Assembly: GCA_034766995.1 (NCBI GenBank)
Contig: CM068320.1
Span: 23,047,312-23,111,311 of the forward strand
Source: Acanthacorydalis orientalis
Lineage: Eukaryota; Arthropoda; Insecta; Megaloptera; Corydalidae
Direction: 5' to 3'
DNA length: 64,000 bases
Position numbers and translations under genes: made by a program. Below are positions 1 to 11,938 of this stretch, piece after piece (the first letter of the stretch is position 1; the number at the start of each line of letters is the position of its first letter). The notes under the pieces are model-generated. The model was not told the origin of the DNA, ran no database searches, and saw nothing but the letters and a program-made list of their open reading frames with translations.

Positions 1-752
1 GAAACTAATGTAAACTATCACGATGTCACTTTGAGATATAATACAGAGAAAATACGTTAGAGGTGTTCATCAGGCTCGTATATATACTTATAAAGTACTA
101 TTATCATGGTATAATTCTCATCACTGATTAGTTGTTGCATGTACTCAGCATGCTGCTATTACAAGTATCAATATGACGAAAAATAAACTATAAAAGACTT
201 ATCTCATATATACAAAAAATGAGTATCTTATATGTAAACAACCGCAGGAGTTTCCCTAGAATTACTTTGGGTTAGACAAGTGAAAATGTTTTAAGTTGTT
301 TAAAAATACAATTTCATCTCTTCAGATGGGATCAAAGAAATTTTTTTCGAACTCTCCGGACTTTGCTCTTCCTCCAAATTACATTTTCTGTGGTTTCTTA
401 CACGTTCTACAACAGTTTTTCTGGACATCTTGAATTTGGGAGATGTTAATAAATTTGAAAGATTAATTTCTGAATTTTTTTTAAATATTACAAAAATGAT
501 TGCGAGCTCTTGTTGCAAAGTTTTTAAAACTCTGTCCGTAGATATTTTAGTTTTTATCATACGATAAAGACTGCGAGATATTCACCTTTTAATGCTGACA
601 CAACGTGAAAATTGCTGATCAAATTTTCTAAAGGGCATAACTTTTAATCTAATTAACGGGATTTAACAAATGAAGCATTTTTAGGTTCAAAGTCCTTTAG
701 CTGTTAAACACTTTCGATCCGATGTAGATCGGTTGAACGGGCGGTGTACTGA
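1..752. other. Non-coding or unrecognised DNA
   Basis: A+T-rich. A minus-strand open frame at 300-560 contains KMSRKTVVERVRNHRKC, which looks like a helix-turn-helix of a transposase or regulator. I cannot place it and there is no supporting partner. Confidence 0.3.
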
Positions 753-927
753 TTTTTTTTTGCACGAATTTTTAAGATGGTTTGAGTCTGATTATGTGTC
801 AAAAATCTGCCTATATGTAGCCGTTCCTGGGGGCGTCCAGTGCCCCGACAACAGCCAGAGTCTACATATATTTTTGGAAGTCTTCTTATAGTTGATTAGT
901 CATCGCGCTTTCGTGCTCAGACGCAAA
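753..927 (-). mobile_element. Short poly(A) retroposon, copy 1
   Basis: About 175 bp matching 62817-62987. On the minus strand it contains GCACGAAAGCGCGAT, GGCTGTTGTCGGGGC and CAGGAACGGCTACATATAGG, and ends in a run of nine A (poly-T at 753-761 on the plus strand). It is G+C-richer than its surroundings. No clear target duplication is visible at this copy. I do not recognise tRNA A/B boxes. A short SINE or a truncated LINE tail are both possible. Confidence 0.55.
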
Positions 928-965
928 CCTGCGTTATAGTATTTAGTAATGCTCCCATCACTAAA

Positions 966-1172
966 ATGATACACCCGCTCAATGAAACTAAAGACATGAT
1001 TCTACGTCAAAAATATTTACTTGATTATATTGATAGAGACTCCATCATTGCGCGCCTGGAACATCCCATTCTGGTGTCTTGCCACAAATTTGATTATTAT
1101 CGAAAAGCTCCTAGTACCACCACAATAGTAGATGCATGCATCGACCATTATCTATGCTATGAGCCCTTGTGA
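966..1172 (+). other. Unrecognised 68-codon open frame with coding-like composition
   Basis: Open from an upstream in-frame stretch (FSNAPITKMIHPLNETKDMI) through EHPILVSCHKFDYYRKAPST to TGA at 1170. Unlike nearby frames it has balanced amino-acid use, and an AATAAA follows about 15 nt after the stop. It could be a terminal exon, a processed pseudogene or a transposon remnant. I cannot name the family. Confidence 0.35.
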
Positions 1173-1328
1173 TTGACATTAAAAAATAAAAGTACCACAC
1201 TCACGGGTCCCAGTACTGTGATCTTTTCATCGACGATAAAAAGATTTTATTTAAAATGGAATATTCAGCAAATGCAGTTGCAATATACGATTATTTAATA
1301 CTATTGTAAATATTAAAATTTAATGTAT

Positions 1329-1391
<63 letters not shown>

Positions 1392-1392
<1 letters not shown>

Positions 1393-1640
1393 CATCATCA
1401 TCTTAAGCCCTGTTAATCCACTGCTCGATAAGGCCTCTTTCATGATTTTCCACTTTATTTGTACTCATCATGTAAGGTGTTGGGATCATGACTCGCCACG
1501 CTGATCTCACTTGGGTGTTGGCGAGTATTCGACAACGACACCCGGCGTTCCGGGACGGTCGCCTGTCCGAGTACTGACCGGGCCTGGCACTGCTTAACTG
1601 CGGTAATCGGACGGGAACCGGTGTCGCTCCAGTGATACAT
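1392..1640 (-). mobile_element. 5S-rRNA-derived SINE with RTE-like LINE tail
   Basis: Read on the minus strand, about 1638 to 1527 follows 5S rRNA from near its nucleotide 10: ACACCGGTTCCCGTCCGATT, the box A-like GTTAAGCAG..CCAGGCC, an intermediate element GGTCAGTACTCGGA, and a box C-like GCGACCGTCCCGGAACGCCG. A linker follows. The last about 65 bp (1462-1395) match the 3' end of the plus-strand LINE at 2030-2098, including AGCAGTGGATTAACAGGGCT and a GATGATGATG tail. A 5S pol III promoter head joined to a LINE-matched tail is the SINE3 architecture. The first about 9 nt of 5S are missing, replaced by (TA)n. Confidence 0.75.
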
Positions 1641-1692
1641 ATGCATATATATATATATATTTGTATATATATATATATATATATATTTATAT

Positions 1693-2098
1693 GGGTGCTT
1701 AACGCCAAAATAATTCAAAGACTCCAAACAACACAACGAAGTATGGAACGATGCATGTTGGGAATAACAAGAAGAGATAGAAAGAGAATAGAATGGATAC
1801 GAAAACAAACAGGAGTCACAGATATAATAAGAAGAGTGAAGAGTCTGAAATGGAAATGGGCAGGACATATCGCAAGAAGAGAAGACAACCGATGAACAAG
1901 AGAAATTATTGATTGGGAACCAAGGAATATGAAAAGACCGAGAAAGAGACCAATGAACAGATGGGATAAGGATATTAAAAACTTTCTTGGAAAACTGTGG
2001 AAAAGAGAGGCACTGAATCGAACAAAATGGAAAATCATGGAAGAGGCCTTTATTCAGCAGTGGATTGACAGGGGCTGAAGATGATGATGATGATGATA
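1693..2098 (+). mobile_element. 5'-truncated RTE-like LINE, 3' end
   Basis: Encodes the C-terminus of a non-LTR retrotransposon polyprotein: LQTTQRSMERCMLGITRRDR, GVTDIIRRVKSLKWKWAGHI, DWEPRNMKRPRKRP, EEAFIQQWIDRG, then TGA at 2076-2078 and a (GAT)n tail. The familiar NRW motif has become NR-stop (TGG to TGA), so the copy is dead. It is flanked on both sides by (TA)n and lies back to back with the 5S-headed SINE, whose tail it shares. Confidence 0.75.
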
Positions 2099-2100
2099 TT

Positions 2101-2166
<66 letters not shown>

Positions 2167-2169
<3 letters not shown>

Positions 2170-3399
2170 GTTATTATTGACCATGAAGAGACTGAAAAAC
2201 GTATTAATTCTGTCGATACAAAAGAAAAATTCTAAGATTTTTCATAACAGCAGACTGCATACGTTTTATCCATCATATATAATAGTTTATATTTGTACAA
2301 TGCCACATCGTCCACTTTTTCGTAGCTGCGTTAAAGCTGCTTACACATAATAACCAATCAGAGTGAAAAATCGACGTACAAAGCTATATAACTATATAAT
2401 TTTAAATTATATGTATAATAATATGGTAAAATCGAAATGTACAAAAATTAATGACTATACAGACCACATGCTAACCTCTTAAATACTCCTGTTATTTGCC
2501 TGAAAATAACAACGTATTTAGTGTTTAATCACAGTATTCAATTTTCGTTCCATTTTGTATTAAAGACAAAAAATATATTTAAATGCAGAGGTGTAGATTC
2601 AGTGTTTCATCACTAGATGTAATTTATTCGTGTTTTTGATTTGAACTTATGTTTACGAATTGTTTAGTCGATCATAGTTGATTTTCAGTCGGTTATTAAT
2701 ATATTTTGGCTATTAAATTTGATAGCGTACGAGTAATGTTGTCAAAAAATTCAATATTAATTTATATTATCAGTGGTATCACAAAATATGGTCATACATA
2801 TTAAATGTTTATATATCCTAAATATATTTTTTTAAACCTAAATGATAAATTTAATAGTATAGAAAAGAGAATAGAATGTAATAGTAGAATTGGAGAACAA
2901 AGTACGATAAGAATTTCAATAAAAAATGAAAATTACTCTTGTCGAACATATATTTTTTAATAAAAAAATGTCTCATATATGTCTCAAGATCACATCGTGA
3001 TTAATGTTAAAAAATAATTCGCTAACACTAAAGTTGAATGCGTTGATAATTATTTGTTTTTTTATAAAATAAGTTTGAAATAAATATACCTCTAGTTTAT
3101 TTTTGTGAATTATTGGCTGTAATGCCAAAAATTTACTACTTTTTTGCGAATTGAGAAATATTACAATATTATTTTATTTATTATTAGTTAATAAGCAGTA
3201 AATGTGCAGAAATATACACCAATTAAAGTATTGTGTTTGTGTACAGATTTAAAAATTTCAAAAAATACAAACTTTAATAAATTTTATTTGGAGTGAAATC
3301 TTAAAAACATGATTTGAAAAAGAATTTATTTATAAAAATGAATTAATCTTTAGAGTCAGAATTGTATTCTGAATAAATAGGGTTTAACATAAAAATTAT

Positions 3400-3454
<55 letters not shown>

Positions 3455-3920
3455 TCTAAAAATCATTATCAACGTATGATTATTCCTATTCACACATTAA
3501 AAAAAATACAATTTAGTTCATAAATATTTTCTATTAAAAAATAGCATGATAGTAAAATTCTTTTCATTTAAAATAATGATTTTTTCTATTCGAATACTGT
3601 TAAAAATAAATGATAATATATATTATTTATTTACCTATTACTATTGTTAGATAAAAAGATTAAATTTGAATAGTATTGTTTTGAGATTACTAAAACTTTC
3701 GATCGAATCGATAATATTTTTAGTAACAAAAACATACTTAAAACACTATAATGAATAATTTTGAATAGAAGTTAATAGTTTAATTTATGTAATATTGAAA
3801 ATTATTATATATGGAGATTTTAATTATTTACAAGTGTTTTAATTTCTTATTAAAATTTTATTTTATTATAATCAAAATATTTATTTTATAATTAAAGCGA
3901 AAATTGTTTAAAATTTATAA

Positions 3921-3986
<66 letters not shown>

Positions 3987-4149
3987 TTGATAACTATTTC
4001 CCATTGTATGTATTGAAACACAAAGTGCTAGTCAATGATATGTTAAATTATTTAAATACTTATATAAAAATATAAAATAAGACATTGTAATTGTTAAATT
4101 TTATTAGTAATATATAAGTAATATTTTTATTCATTATTTTAGAGAGTTG

Positions 4150-4215
<66 letters not shown>

Positions 4216-4901
4216 ATGGATTAATGAGGTGATAAGCTAATGGAGAATTTGAAGAATTTACCTGATTGTATTATTTATTAATTGCTGTTTAATACAATTC
4301 TGTATATAAGTACTATATGTAATTTTTTTTTAAAAAAAAATGAATACTTTTCGAGTTTTTCAATAGCGTCCGTGTATCTATGGAAATAAGTAATTAACTT
4401 CAAGAAAAAATTATAAAGTATGGTAAAAATTTGAACAACACTAAAAACGTGAATTTAAAATTTTAATATAGTTTGGGAAATGGAATTCTATCTTGGTAAA
4501 AAGTAAATTATTGTTTCAATTTGAATTACTTCAGTTCATTTTAACGTATATTAAACTATAATTCACAGTTGTTTAAAAAACAGTATGCTATTTTGAACCA
4601 ATGTGTTTTAAAATTGATTATTTTTTTTATTTTTCTTAAAACGTATCAGTTATCAAGTAGCTAACAAAATTAATTACAAATTTAGTGTAATTGCTTTTGA
4701 CAAACCGTTCATTGTCTATTAAGTTACATTTTTATCTGATTTTTAAGAACTTGTTCATGTTTTGTAATGAATGCATTTAATACTGATTAAGGAATTCAAT
4801 TAATAACTGTTACAAAATAATTCAATGATTTATATAAAAAAACATATTTTGTAATATTTAGAAAATTATGATACATACATATATATATATAGGATATGTA
4901 A
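2167..4901. other. A+T-rich intergenic DNA
   Basis: No coding frame or element recognised. It holds (TA)n tracts at about 3405-3451, 3923-3972 (passing into GT) and 4154-4211. Confidence 0.6.
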
Positions 4902-5109
4902 AGGTGATTCAACTTGGCTTCCACATGAAAGAATTAAAAAAAAACACATAATTTTTTTAAAAAAAAAATATATTATTTCCCATTTAGTATTTTAGTTCAA
5001 TTGTATTTTAGTATTGAATTGAACCTAAATATTAAATAAAAAATATCATGACTTTCCTTAATCCCTGCGCTCCTTTTAATGCTTTCATGTGGAAGCTTAA
5101 ATTGAATCA

Positions 5110-5112
<3 letters not shown>
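4902..5112. mobile_element. TIR MITE, copy 1
   Basis: About 211 bp with imperfect terminal inverted repeats of about 35 bp starting AGGTGATTCAA and including CTTCCACATGAAAG. The right end directly abuts (TA)n. Inside is a second inverted repeat around TTTAGTATTTTAGTTCAAT. A homologous copy lies at 30015-30221. There is no coding capacity. The TA flanks suggest Tc1/mariner mobilisation. Confidence 0.75.
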
Positions 5113-5171
<59 letters not shown>

Positions 5172-7004
5172 TATATATATGTATATATATTATTACATTT
5201 TATTTATTTTCTCGAATTGAGCTTATGGGTAATTTATATTAAAAATATTGAATAAAACAAGAATAATATTAACTATGAATATGGACTTTTACATTATTTT
5301 AAATAATTAAAAGCTCATTTATTTTTTTCAAACCAACACTTGTCACAAACTATTCGTTATTGCATTTGTAACATAAAACATTTTATATTTGATATTTTTT
5401 CCTCATAATCAGAAAAGTAGAATCGTGACTTGAATGAATGTAATATTCACCTCGATGACGTTCCTTCTTCCAATTTCGGATAAATTTAGTTGAACATAAG
5501 ACCGTTATCAAGTCAATAGGATACTTTTGATAAGTTATCTGACCTGAAAACTTCTCGAACTTGTTATTTCGAGAGAAATTCGTGAAAGAATCGAACATTA
5601 ATTTGAAAATATATTATTGCTATGTATTAAATTCATTTTCTTAAACGTATGTTTGAATTTACAATGAAGTATTAAAAAATCATTTTTTCTGATCATCAGT
5701 TTCAAATTTATTTAAGACTTCAATTTTAATAATATCTTGTTACATTTTTAATCATCAAAATGACATTTTAGAGGTAGAAAAAAATTGTAATCACTGATTT
5801 TTTAAAATATCAATATTTAATTTTGTTTGTTATTAATATATTTCTGTTAACTATTCGGTCACTGTGTAATATATTTTAATTCTTACATTAATGTAAGACA
5901 AATGAGTTAATTTTGTTTTTATTTCATTTTTGATTGTATAATAACAAGTGTAGAATTTTGAGATAAATTTAAGTGTAAAACTTAATTGAAGATTCTAGAG
6001 TCGAAAAAATATTTCCAACCCCGGTTTTGAAACTAGAATCGATTCCAATTCCGACTCCTACCCCAACATAAACTCCTAATTCGGCTATAATATATAATTA
6101 ACCATGTATGGCATATAAATTTATATAATACAAGTATGATAAAGGTGTAAATAAATGAATAAGTGCTATTCATAAACTTGATTGTTATTTAACATGTTTT
6201 ATTATTTCACAAACATATTTATTATTTTTTTACTGAACAAGTACTAAATTAATGTGATTCGTGGATGAAATCGTGCATCATATATACAACAATTTTTAAC
6301 TTCTTATATCAGGTTAGAAGTAACACAAACGATTAGTTTTACAAACAATATATTTTCTTCAAATAATAATTGCTTCTTGAAACAACAAAATGTGAAGTAT
6401 GTATCGAAATATTGTGGAACAAACAAAAAAAATAGGAATTTCTCGAATAAAAAAAATACAGTTATGTGCTATTAGTGATAATATGTAATACTTTATTACC
6501 AGCAGTTATTTCCAAATATTAATGAAATTTTGAAATAATAAGTAAAAAATAAATCAAATCTTGTTAAAAACATGAAATGTGTGTTGAATAAATTTGAAAA
6601 AGTGAGAAAATAACGAGAAATGTTAACAGAAGTTTAATTACAACTCATTGTTTAATAAAACTTTGACTCTGACTCGCCTTATTTCATATACAATTAACAT
6701 ACCATAGTTATTTACATTTATTTTGTTGTTAAAGGAACTTACGTTAGTGTAAAGTAAAAGTATGTCCATAAATATTTTTTATATTAAACTATTTTATCGT
6801 TAAACGTGTTTATAAAAAATATTTAAACGTGCTTTAAATATGACAATTTATTGAGTGCATTCCTATGGAATTCAGTTTCAAATAGTATAAAAATAAAATA
6901 AAACATTACCTTATAAAATAATGTTATTTACCCTTCAAATACACAATATTTAAATAAAAATTGATATAAATATTAATTTAAAAGCAAATTATTTAATAAT
7001 AATT
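5113..7004. other. Intergenic DNA downstream of gene A
   Basis: Opens with a (TA)n tract (5113-5166). A 71-codon minus-strand frame (5383-5598) is less A+T-biased than its surroundings but matches nothing I know. A low-complexity GATTCC/GACTCC stretch lies near 6010-6070. Confidence 0.5.
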
Positions 7005-7057
7005 TTATTTCGAGTCAAAAAAATGTTTGTTCTTTTCGAGTTTCTTCTTCCATTCAA
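7005..7057 (-). CDS. Gene A terminal exon
   Basis: Encodes VEWKKKLEKNKHFFDSK and then TAA (7005-7007). The start aligns with the ANWKAKVEGF start of gene B exon 5, but the stop comes about 34 codons earlier. An AATAAA hexamer on the minus strand (7004-7009) overlaps the stop codon, so either the 3' UTR is extremely short or another signal is used. Confidence 0.75.
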
Positions 7058-8940
7058 CTGAAAAAATAATTAAAATTAAAATTCAGATATTCGAGGAAAT
7101 AAACAAAATAAATAAATATTTTATAGAGCAATCAAACATTGTTAATTTTTTATGGAGTAATTTCTTGAAAACTATTTTTTTATTTGTATAGTTTTCTATT
7201 TTATTTTATTTATTTGTTGGTTATTGTTTATAAAAAAAATAGTATACATGTATTTTTGTATCTCTTATTTTAAATGAAATGGAATTAATAATAGTATATT
7301 TATATTTTTATCAAATATGGTGTACTCATAAAAATACTTACCAGAAAGTTCCTCCAGAGATTTAGATGCACCGCCATAATTAGACGGAATAATTGCCCGA
7401 GGGATTTCTTTGAATATTATTTCATTCTGTTTCGCTTTGTGAATGATAACCTAAAAAATATTCCAATTAATATTTAAATCACAATTAAATCCTGTTAAAT
7501 GTATTGTAAATATCTGTTCTTTATTGCAGAAGTTTGTTTTAAAACTTTCTTAGAAAATGGATTTTTTTATAAAATAAATTTTATTTAATAAAGGGGAAAT
7601 TTTTAATATCGTTTAAATTCTTGAACATATTTTTCTAATTTCAAATATTTTTACATTGCTGTTTATAATAAGTTTAATAATAAGATTTATACAAAATTTA
7701 GTAAAATATATTAGAGGTACATTTTATTATAAAATGTTGTAAAATACAGTAGTGTATTTTTCAAAAATTACATATTTTAATTACAATTAATTATTTTTTA
7801 AATTATTGTTTTTCCTTCTTAAATTCAATGAATTCTATGTACATAATAACTTTTTTTTATATAAATTCGATAATAAAAAAGTTTATTTATTTTTTATATA
7901 TTTTTATTTTATAGATAAAAACAAGTACATTGTTTGTAGGGTTATAATTTTATTTATTTCCATTATTATTTTTAAATTTATAACTAAATACCTTCATAGT
8001 ATTTATCTGGTAATTTAGCTATTTTCAATTATTATATAACAAAATAAAATTATATTATTTTTATATTATCAGTAGTGACGTGAATGAAATTTCGTTTTTT
8101 TTATCAATTTAATTGATAATAAATTCATTAAGTAAATTTAATTTAATTAAAAAACCATTTATCTTTTTTGTGTATATAGCGGTTCTTATTATAATATTAT
8201 TCTATGAAATGTTAATGTGTTTTTATGTAAATAAAGAAATGTTAATGTATTTTCATGTTATCTGTATGAAAACAATATATTTTAATTTTACTTTTATACT
8301 TACTCTCTTTTGTGCCTTTGGACTCAACCAAAGTTTAAGTATTTCAAAAATGGCATGGAAGCCGAATGGTGGATTTAATATATGAATTTTACGCAAACGT
8401 ATCGGATAGGCTTGAAAAAATATATTGAAGGTAGCACGTATAACTGAGAGAGGATATTGAGCTGCGTGTCGTAATGAGCCATTGTTTAAATCCCATATAA
8501 CCGTAATACCGTTGATTATTAAATTATCGTTTTCAGACATTAACAGATCGATCGACATGTAAAATAATTTTATTACCTCAATACCATTTAAAATTTTTGC
8601 ATTGTACATTGCAGGGCGTACTATAAGAATAATGGATGTATCATTATTTAATATTGGTACACATAATCTAAAAGAATAATTCAGGTATGATTTATTTGTT
8701 TTGAAAAGTATTGCTGATTAGTAAGATAATATGTAAAGAAAATCGTAGAGATCAGAGTACTCACGCCAAATTTAACACTTGCTGCATTTCAGGTCGAAGA
8801 GGGTTCCTTAAATGAAAAAATTGTGTATGTATTGAACGTAAGGCATAATAATCTTTTATTTTAGATTTAGTCTTTTCAATGTCATATTTACAACCTCTTA
8901 AAAATGTTATTAGCCATTGGTCATCTGAAAGAATAAAAAC

Positions 8941-8982
<42 letters not shown>

Positions 8983-9212
8983 TAATTTTAAGCCAAATTC
9001 ACTTATATACTTTAAAAAAATCAGTTTTTGTTCTTAGAATAATATATTTTATAGAAATTATCTAAGAAAATTATTATGGCGTCAATATCAAAAGGTTATT
9101 AGTATATTTTATTCAATATTTCATTTTAATAACAATTAAAATAGAAAAATATACTTTTCTTTCGATAAAATTTCTTTTAATTAATTTATATTCCTTATAA
9201 TTAATCTCTCAG

Positions 9213-9248
<36 letters not shown>

Positions 9249-11143
9249 TCAAGTTATGTAAATATAAACATATCAATATAATTATATAAAAATATTATTG
9301 ATAAAAAAACTATGAATAAAGGTCAAGTTTAGATATTGATACGTAATATGTGATATGATTTGCATATTAGAAAATGTAGAATTTTAATTAAAGAATTCAT
9401 TTTTTTCATTAAATTGTTTTTTCAAAAAATTAAGAAAATTATCATAAATCTAAATAAATTTTATAAATTATAAATACATATATGTTTATTTTTTTATACT
9501 ATATATAATTACATGTATTAGAAACATTCTGAATAAAAAATATCGAGATTCATATTTATGATGTTAAAATTAAAGAAGGAATATAAAAAAAACGGAAACC
9601 GAACTCGACAAGACATTTCTAGATATTACAGCAGACAAACAGTTGTAGCTAATAATAAAGATGTTATCAAGTATATATGATAAGAAAATCAATTTAATAC
9701 TTTGAGATCTCACCATTAATAACAAGAAAACTATATGTTTGGTTGTTGGAAAAATAATTGTAGGTTTTGTTTTTTGAATTCTAACCTTAATTTTTTTCAA
9801 TGAAAGTGTCAGTTTATCGTATTCTTGTTAATGCCATTTTAAAGTCTATTTTCGGTCCATATTTGGTTTTATTATTAATTTTGATTCAAATTGGGCTATT
9901 GAATCAAAGATAGAAGAGAAGCAAATAAGGTTATTTTTTGTATGAATTCAAAACGGGTACTAAAGCAACATAAGCTGCTTATAAACTAAACGATGCTTTT
10001 GGTGTGGGTACTGTTAAGGAACGTATGGTGCAATGATGGTTCCAAAAATTTCCAAAAAAACAGTATTGAAGATGAAGAAGGTCGCAGGTGTCGTTCTTCA
10101 GTTCAACTGACGGCGTTAAGCGAATCAGAACCACGCATAACGTATATAAAAATACATATAAAAAAATGTATATGAATTTGAATGTCATAAACTGTAATCA
10201 TTTTTCTACCAAGCTAATAAATATTTATACGGAGAAGCAAAAAGCAGGGACACTTTTTCAGTACCAGATAAAGATATGACTATTTGTAACTAAATTAAAT
10301 ATACAGAAGTACAGTTCAATATGAAAAAGATGATTAAGAAATACACATTGGAGTAATTCAAACTAAAAAAAATTTGCTCTATAAAATTTAAATAAAATTT
10401 TATAGAGCAAGAATATTACAAATAACAAATGACATATATGAAAAATTGATAAAAAATGTTGTAATACATGATTGAAACTTGAGGGATTGTGGAAAGGAAT
10501 AAAATAAAATCGAAGTTATTGAAATGGATCTGATGAAAAGATCAATGGAAAGTTTTGTAGCAACGGGATGAGAAACAAAGACGTTAGACGAGAATGGATA
10601 TAGCAAGAATAATAATGAATGATATAAAAAAACATATTGATAGGATCATGTTCAAAAAATAAACGAAGCCAGTTTAGTAAAACAAGCAGTGGAAGAAATA
10701 GGTACCAGGAGGATAGAAAAAAAGTTTAAAAAAATCCAGAACAGAAGAAATACTGAAAATATGAGTTCAAGAAATTTAACAGAAGACTAATGAAACAACA
10801 AAATATTTTTTTTTATTATCATGTCTATTTTATTTTATTTAATACACTTATCTTAAGAATGGAAAAGAATAGAAAAAGTATAAACGTTTTTAAAATGTAA
10901 AATACTATTCACATCTAAACAAAAATATCGTAATCAAACTATATGGAAGAATAATTTGAATTAAATTACTCCAGAAATATACATGTTGATATATAAACAT
11001 TGAAATGAATATGTTCGGTGGTAAATAAGATATTTTTTGTTAATTTTTAATAATATAATGCCGTCCAAACTCAGTTTTTAATAAACATGTACGTTATATA
11101 ACAGAAAACTAACAATTTTTGTAATTTAAAACACACACATACA

Positions 11144-11176
<33 letters not shown>

Positions 11177-11375
11177 ATACAATTATATAAAACATATATT
11201 ACTAACATGTATTTATATTTGTCTTACCTTTTCGAAAAACATCATTCTGATCTTCCTTACTCAACCATTCCTTAATTTCTTGTAGATAAGACGGTAGTGT
11301 ATCAAAATCTTCATGAAGTTGCTGATTAGCGACTTGTTGTAACTCAGGACTTAATTTACGAATATATATACTCAT
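7005..11375 (-). CDS. CRAL-TRIO lipid-transfer protein, gene A (5 exons, 277 aa)
   Basis: Spliced minus-strand gene with coding exons 11228-11375, 8765-8924, 8304-8667, 7342-7450 and 7005-7057 (834 nt, 277 residues plus stop; the frame closes exactly). The protein resembles alpha-tocopherol transfer protein and CRALBP-type carriers, soluble proteins that hold a hydrophobic ligand and move it between membranes; the ligand cannot be read from sequence. The N-terminal CRAL-TRIO helical domain (about residues 10-80) includes EIKEWLSKEDQ and LITFLRGCKYDIEKTK. The lipid-binding domain (about 103-250) includes LIVRPAMYNAK, IRLRKIHILNPPFGFHAIFE and IPSNYGG. Basic residues around PIRLRK and KAQKR sit where the family binds phosphoinositides (inference). 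The C-terminus stops 16 residues after the EELS motif, about 34 residues shorter than gene B. All introns are GT-AG. The paralogue lies about 2.9 kb upstream on the same strand. Expression is not shown, but the frame is fully open. Confidence 0.88.
7342..7450 (-). CDS. Gene A exon 4
   Basis: Too short to show as a stand-alone open frame. It encodes VIIHKAKQNEIIFKEIPRAI followed by IPSNYGGASKSLEELS, matching the conserved h-x-H...hP...LPxEYGG end of the CRAL-TRIO domain. The acceptor is TTTTTTAG and the donor GTAAGT (7336-7341). The phases match gene B exon 4. Confidence 0.85.
8304..8667 (-). CDS. Gene A exon 3
   Basis: Encodes residues 103-224, most of the lipid-binding domain. It runs from LCVPILNNDTSIILIVRPAM to the LSPKAQKR helix. 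The acceptor is a TTTTAG and the donor GTAAGT at 8298-8303. Intron 2 before it is only 97 nt. A plus-strand open frame across this exon is a shadow. Confidence 0.9.
8765..8924 (-). CDS. Gene A exon 2
   Basis: Encodes DDQWLITFLRGCKYDIEKTK and the following helix (residues 50-102), the end of the CRAL-TRIO-N domain. The acceptor is TTTCAG and the donor GTGAGT (8759-8764), phase 2. It is 160 nt, exactly the length of gene B exon 2. Confidence 0.87.
9836..10219 (+). mobile_element. Internally deleted mariner, family B copy 1
   Basis: Encodes a broken mariner N-terminal helix-turn-helix (YEFKTGTKAT, then LNDAFGVGTVKERMVQ and WFQKF, then EDEEGRR) and jumps to a 3' end. Both ends match the element at 32480-32946: 5' TTTTCGGTCCATAT and 3' ATGTATATGAATTTGAATGT. 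The catalytic DDD region is absent. It sits in gene A intron 1, opposite to the gene. Confidence 0.7.
10480..10800 (+). pseudogene. Decayed LINE C-terminal fragment
   Basis: Broken frames give EVIEMDLMKRSMESFVATG, then DHVQKINEASLVKQAVEEI and SSRNLTED. These parallel the TEMDFWRRSAGRSRKERI...YGHVRRM..ERLPKQVL segment of the LINE at 53658-54830. It is therefore a second, much older relic of a related non-LTR element, with many stops. Confidence 0.5.
11228..11375 (-). CDS. Gene A exon 1
   Basis: Encodes residues 1-49, beginning MSIYIRKLSPELQQ. The start ATG (11373-11375) matches the usual N-terminus of insect CRAL-TRIO proteins, where an I-R-x-L-x-P-E-L stretch comes just after the initiator. 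It ends at a GTAAGAC donor (11221-11227) in phase 1, the same phase as gene B exon 1. Confidence 0.85.
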
Positions 11376-11713
11376 TTTTATTAAATTATTAGAGTTTTTT
11401 TTTAGTTATTCACATAAGATTTATAAATAAACGTAACTGTTTACTAAGGTACTGTACATTATAGAAATTATTATAAAATAAATATGTATAAGTACATTTA
11501 TGACTATTTACTAAGACTTATTTTTACAATTTACTGATAGTGTGCAGTGCAATCATTAATTATTGTAACACATCTATGGCAATAAATTTACATCAAAACT
11601 GATATTTATTCTTTTATAATTATAATAATAGATAATGAAGAATGGAGGTTATAGAATATAAGTACATACAAACACATATAACTCTCCCCCCTCTCACTCA
11701 TACACAGACACAA

Positions 11714-11768
<55 letters not shown>

Positions 11769-11839
11769 CTCATATTACTTAGACATTTACTACATACACT
11801 CTCTTTCCCTCTCTCTCTCTCTCTTACACACACTTATAC

Positions 11840-11893
<54 letters not shown>

Positions 11894-11938
11894 ACATTTA
11901 TATGGATTATTCAGTATGAACTACTTTCAATATAAACC
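11376..11938. other. Region upstream of gene A
   Basis: Presumed 5' flank of gene A. It carries compound microsatellites: (CA)n/(TA)n at about 11708-11765, (CT)n at about 11798-11822 and (TA)n at 11848-11891. No TATA box can be told apart from the repeat background. Confidence 0.5.

Larger units (their letters stand above)
8925..11227 (-). other. Gene A intron 1
   Basis: 2.3-kb GT-AG intron. It contains (TA)n tracts at about 8944-8980, 9217-9246 and 11145-11175, a deleted mariner (9836-10219) and a decayed LINE tail (about 10480-10800). Confidence 0.8.

Noticed and set aside
8113..8385. Plus-strand open frame over gene A exon 3
   Set aside because: Shadow of a well-supported minus-strand exon; composition is hydrophobic and A+T-driven.
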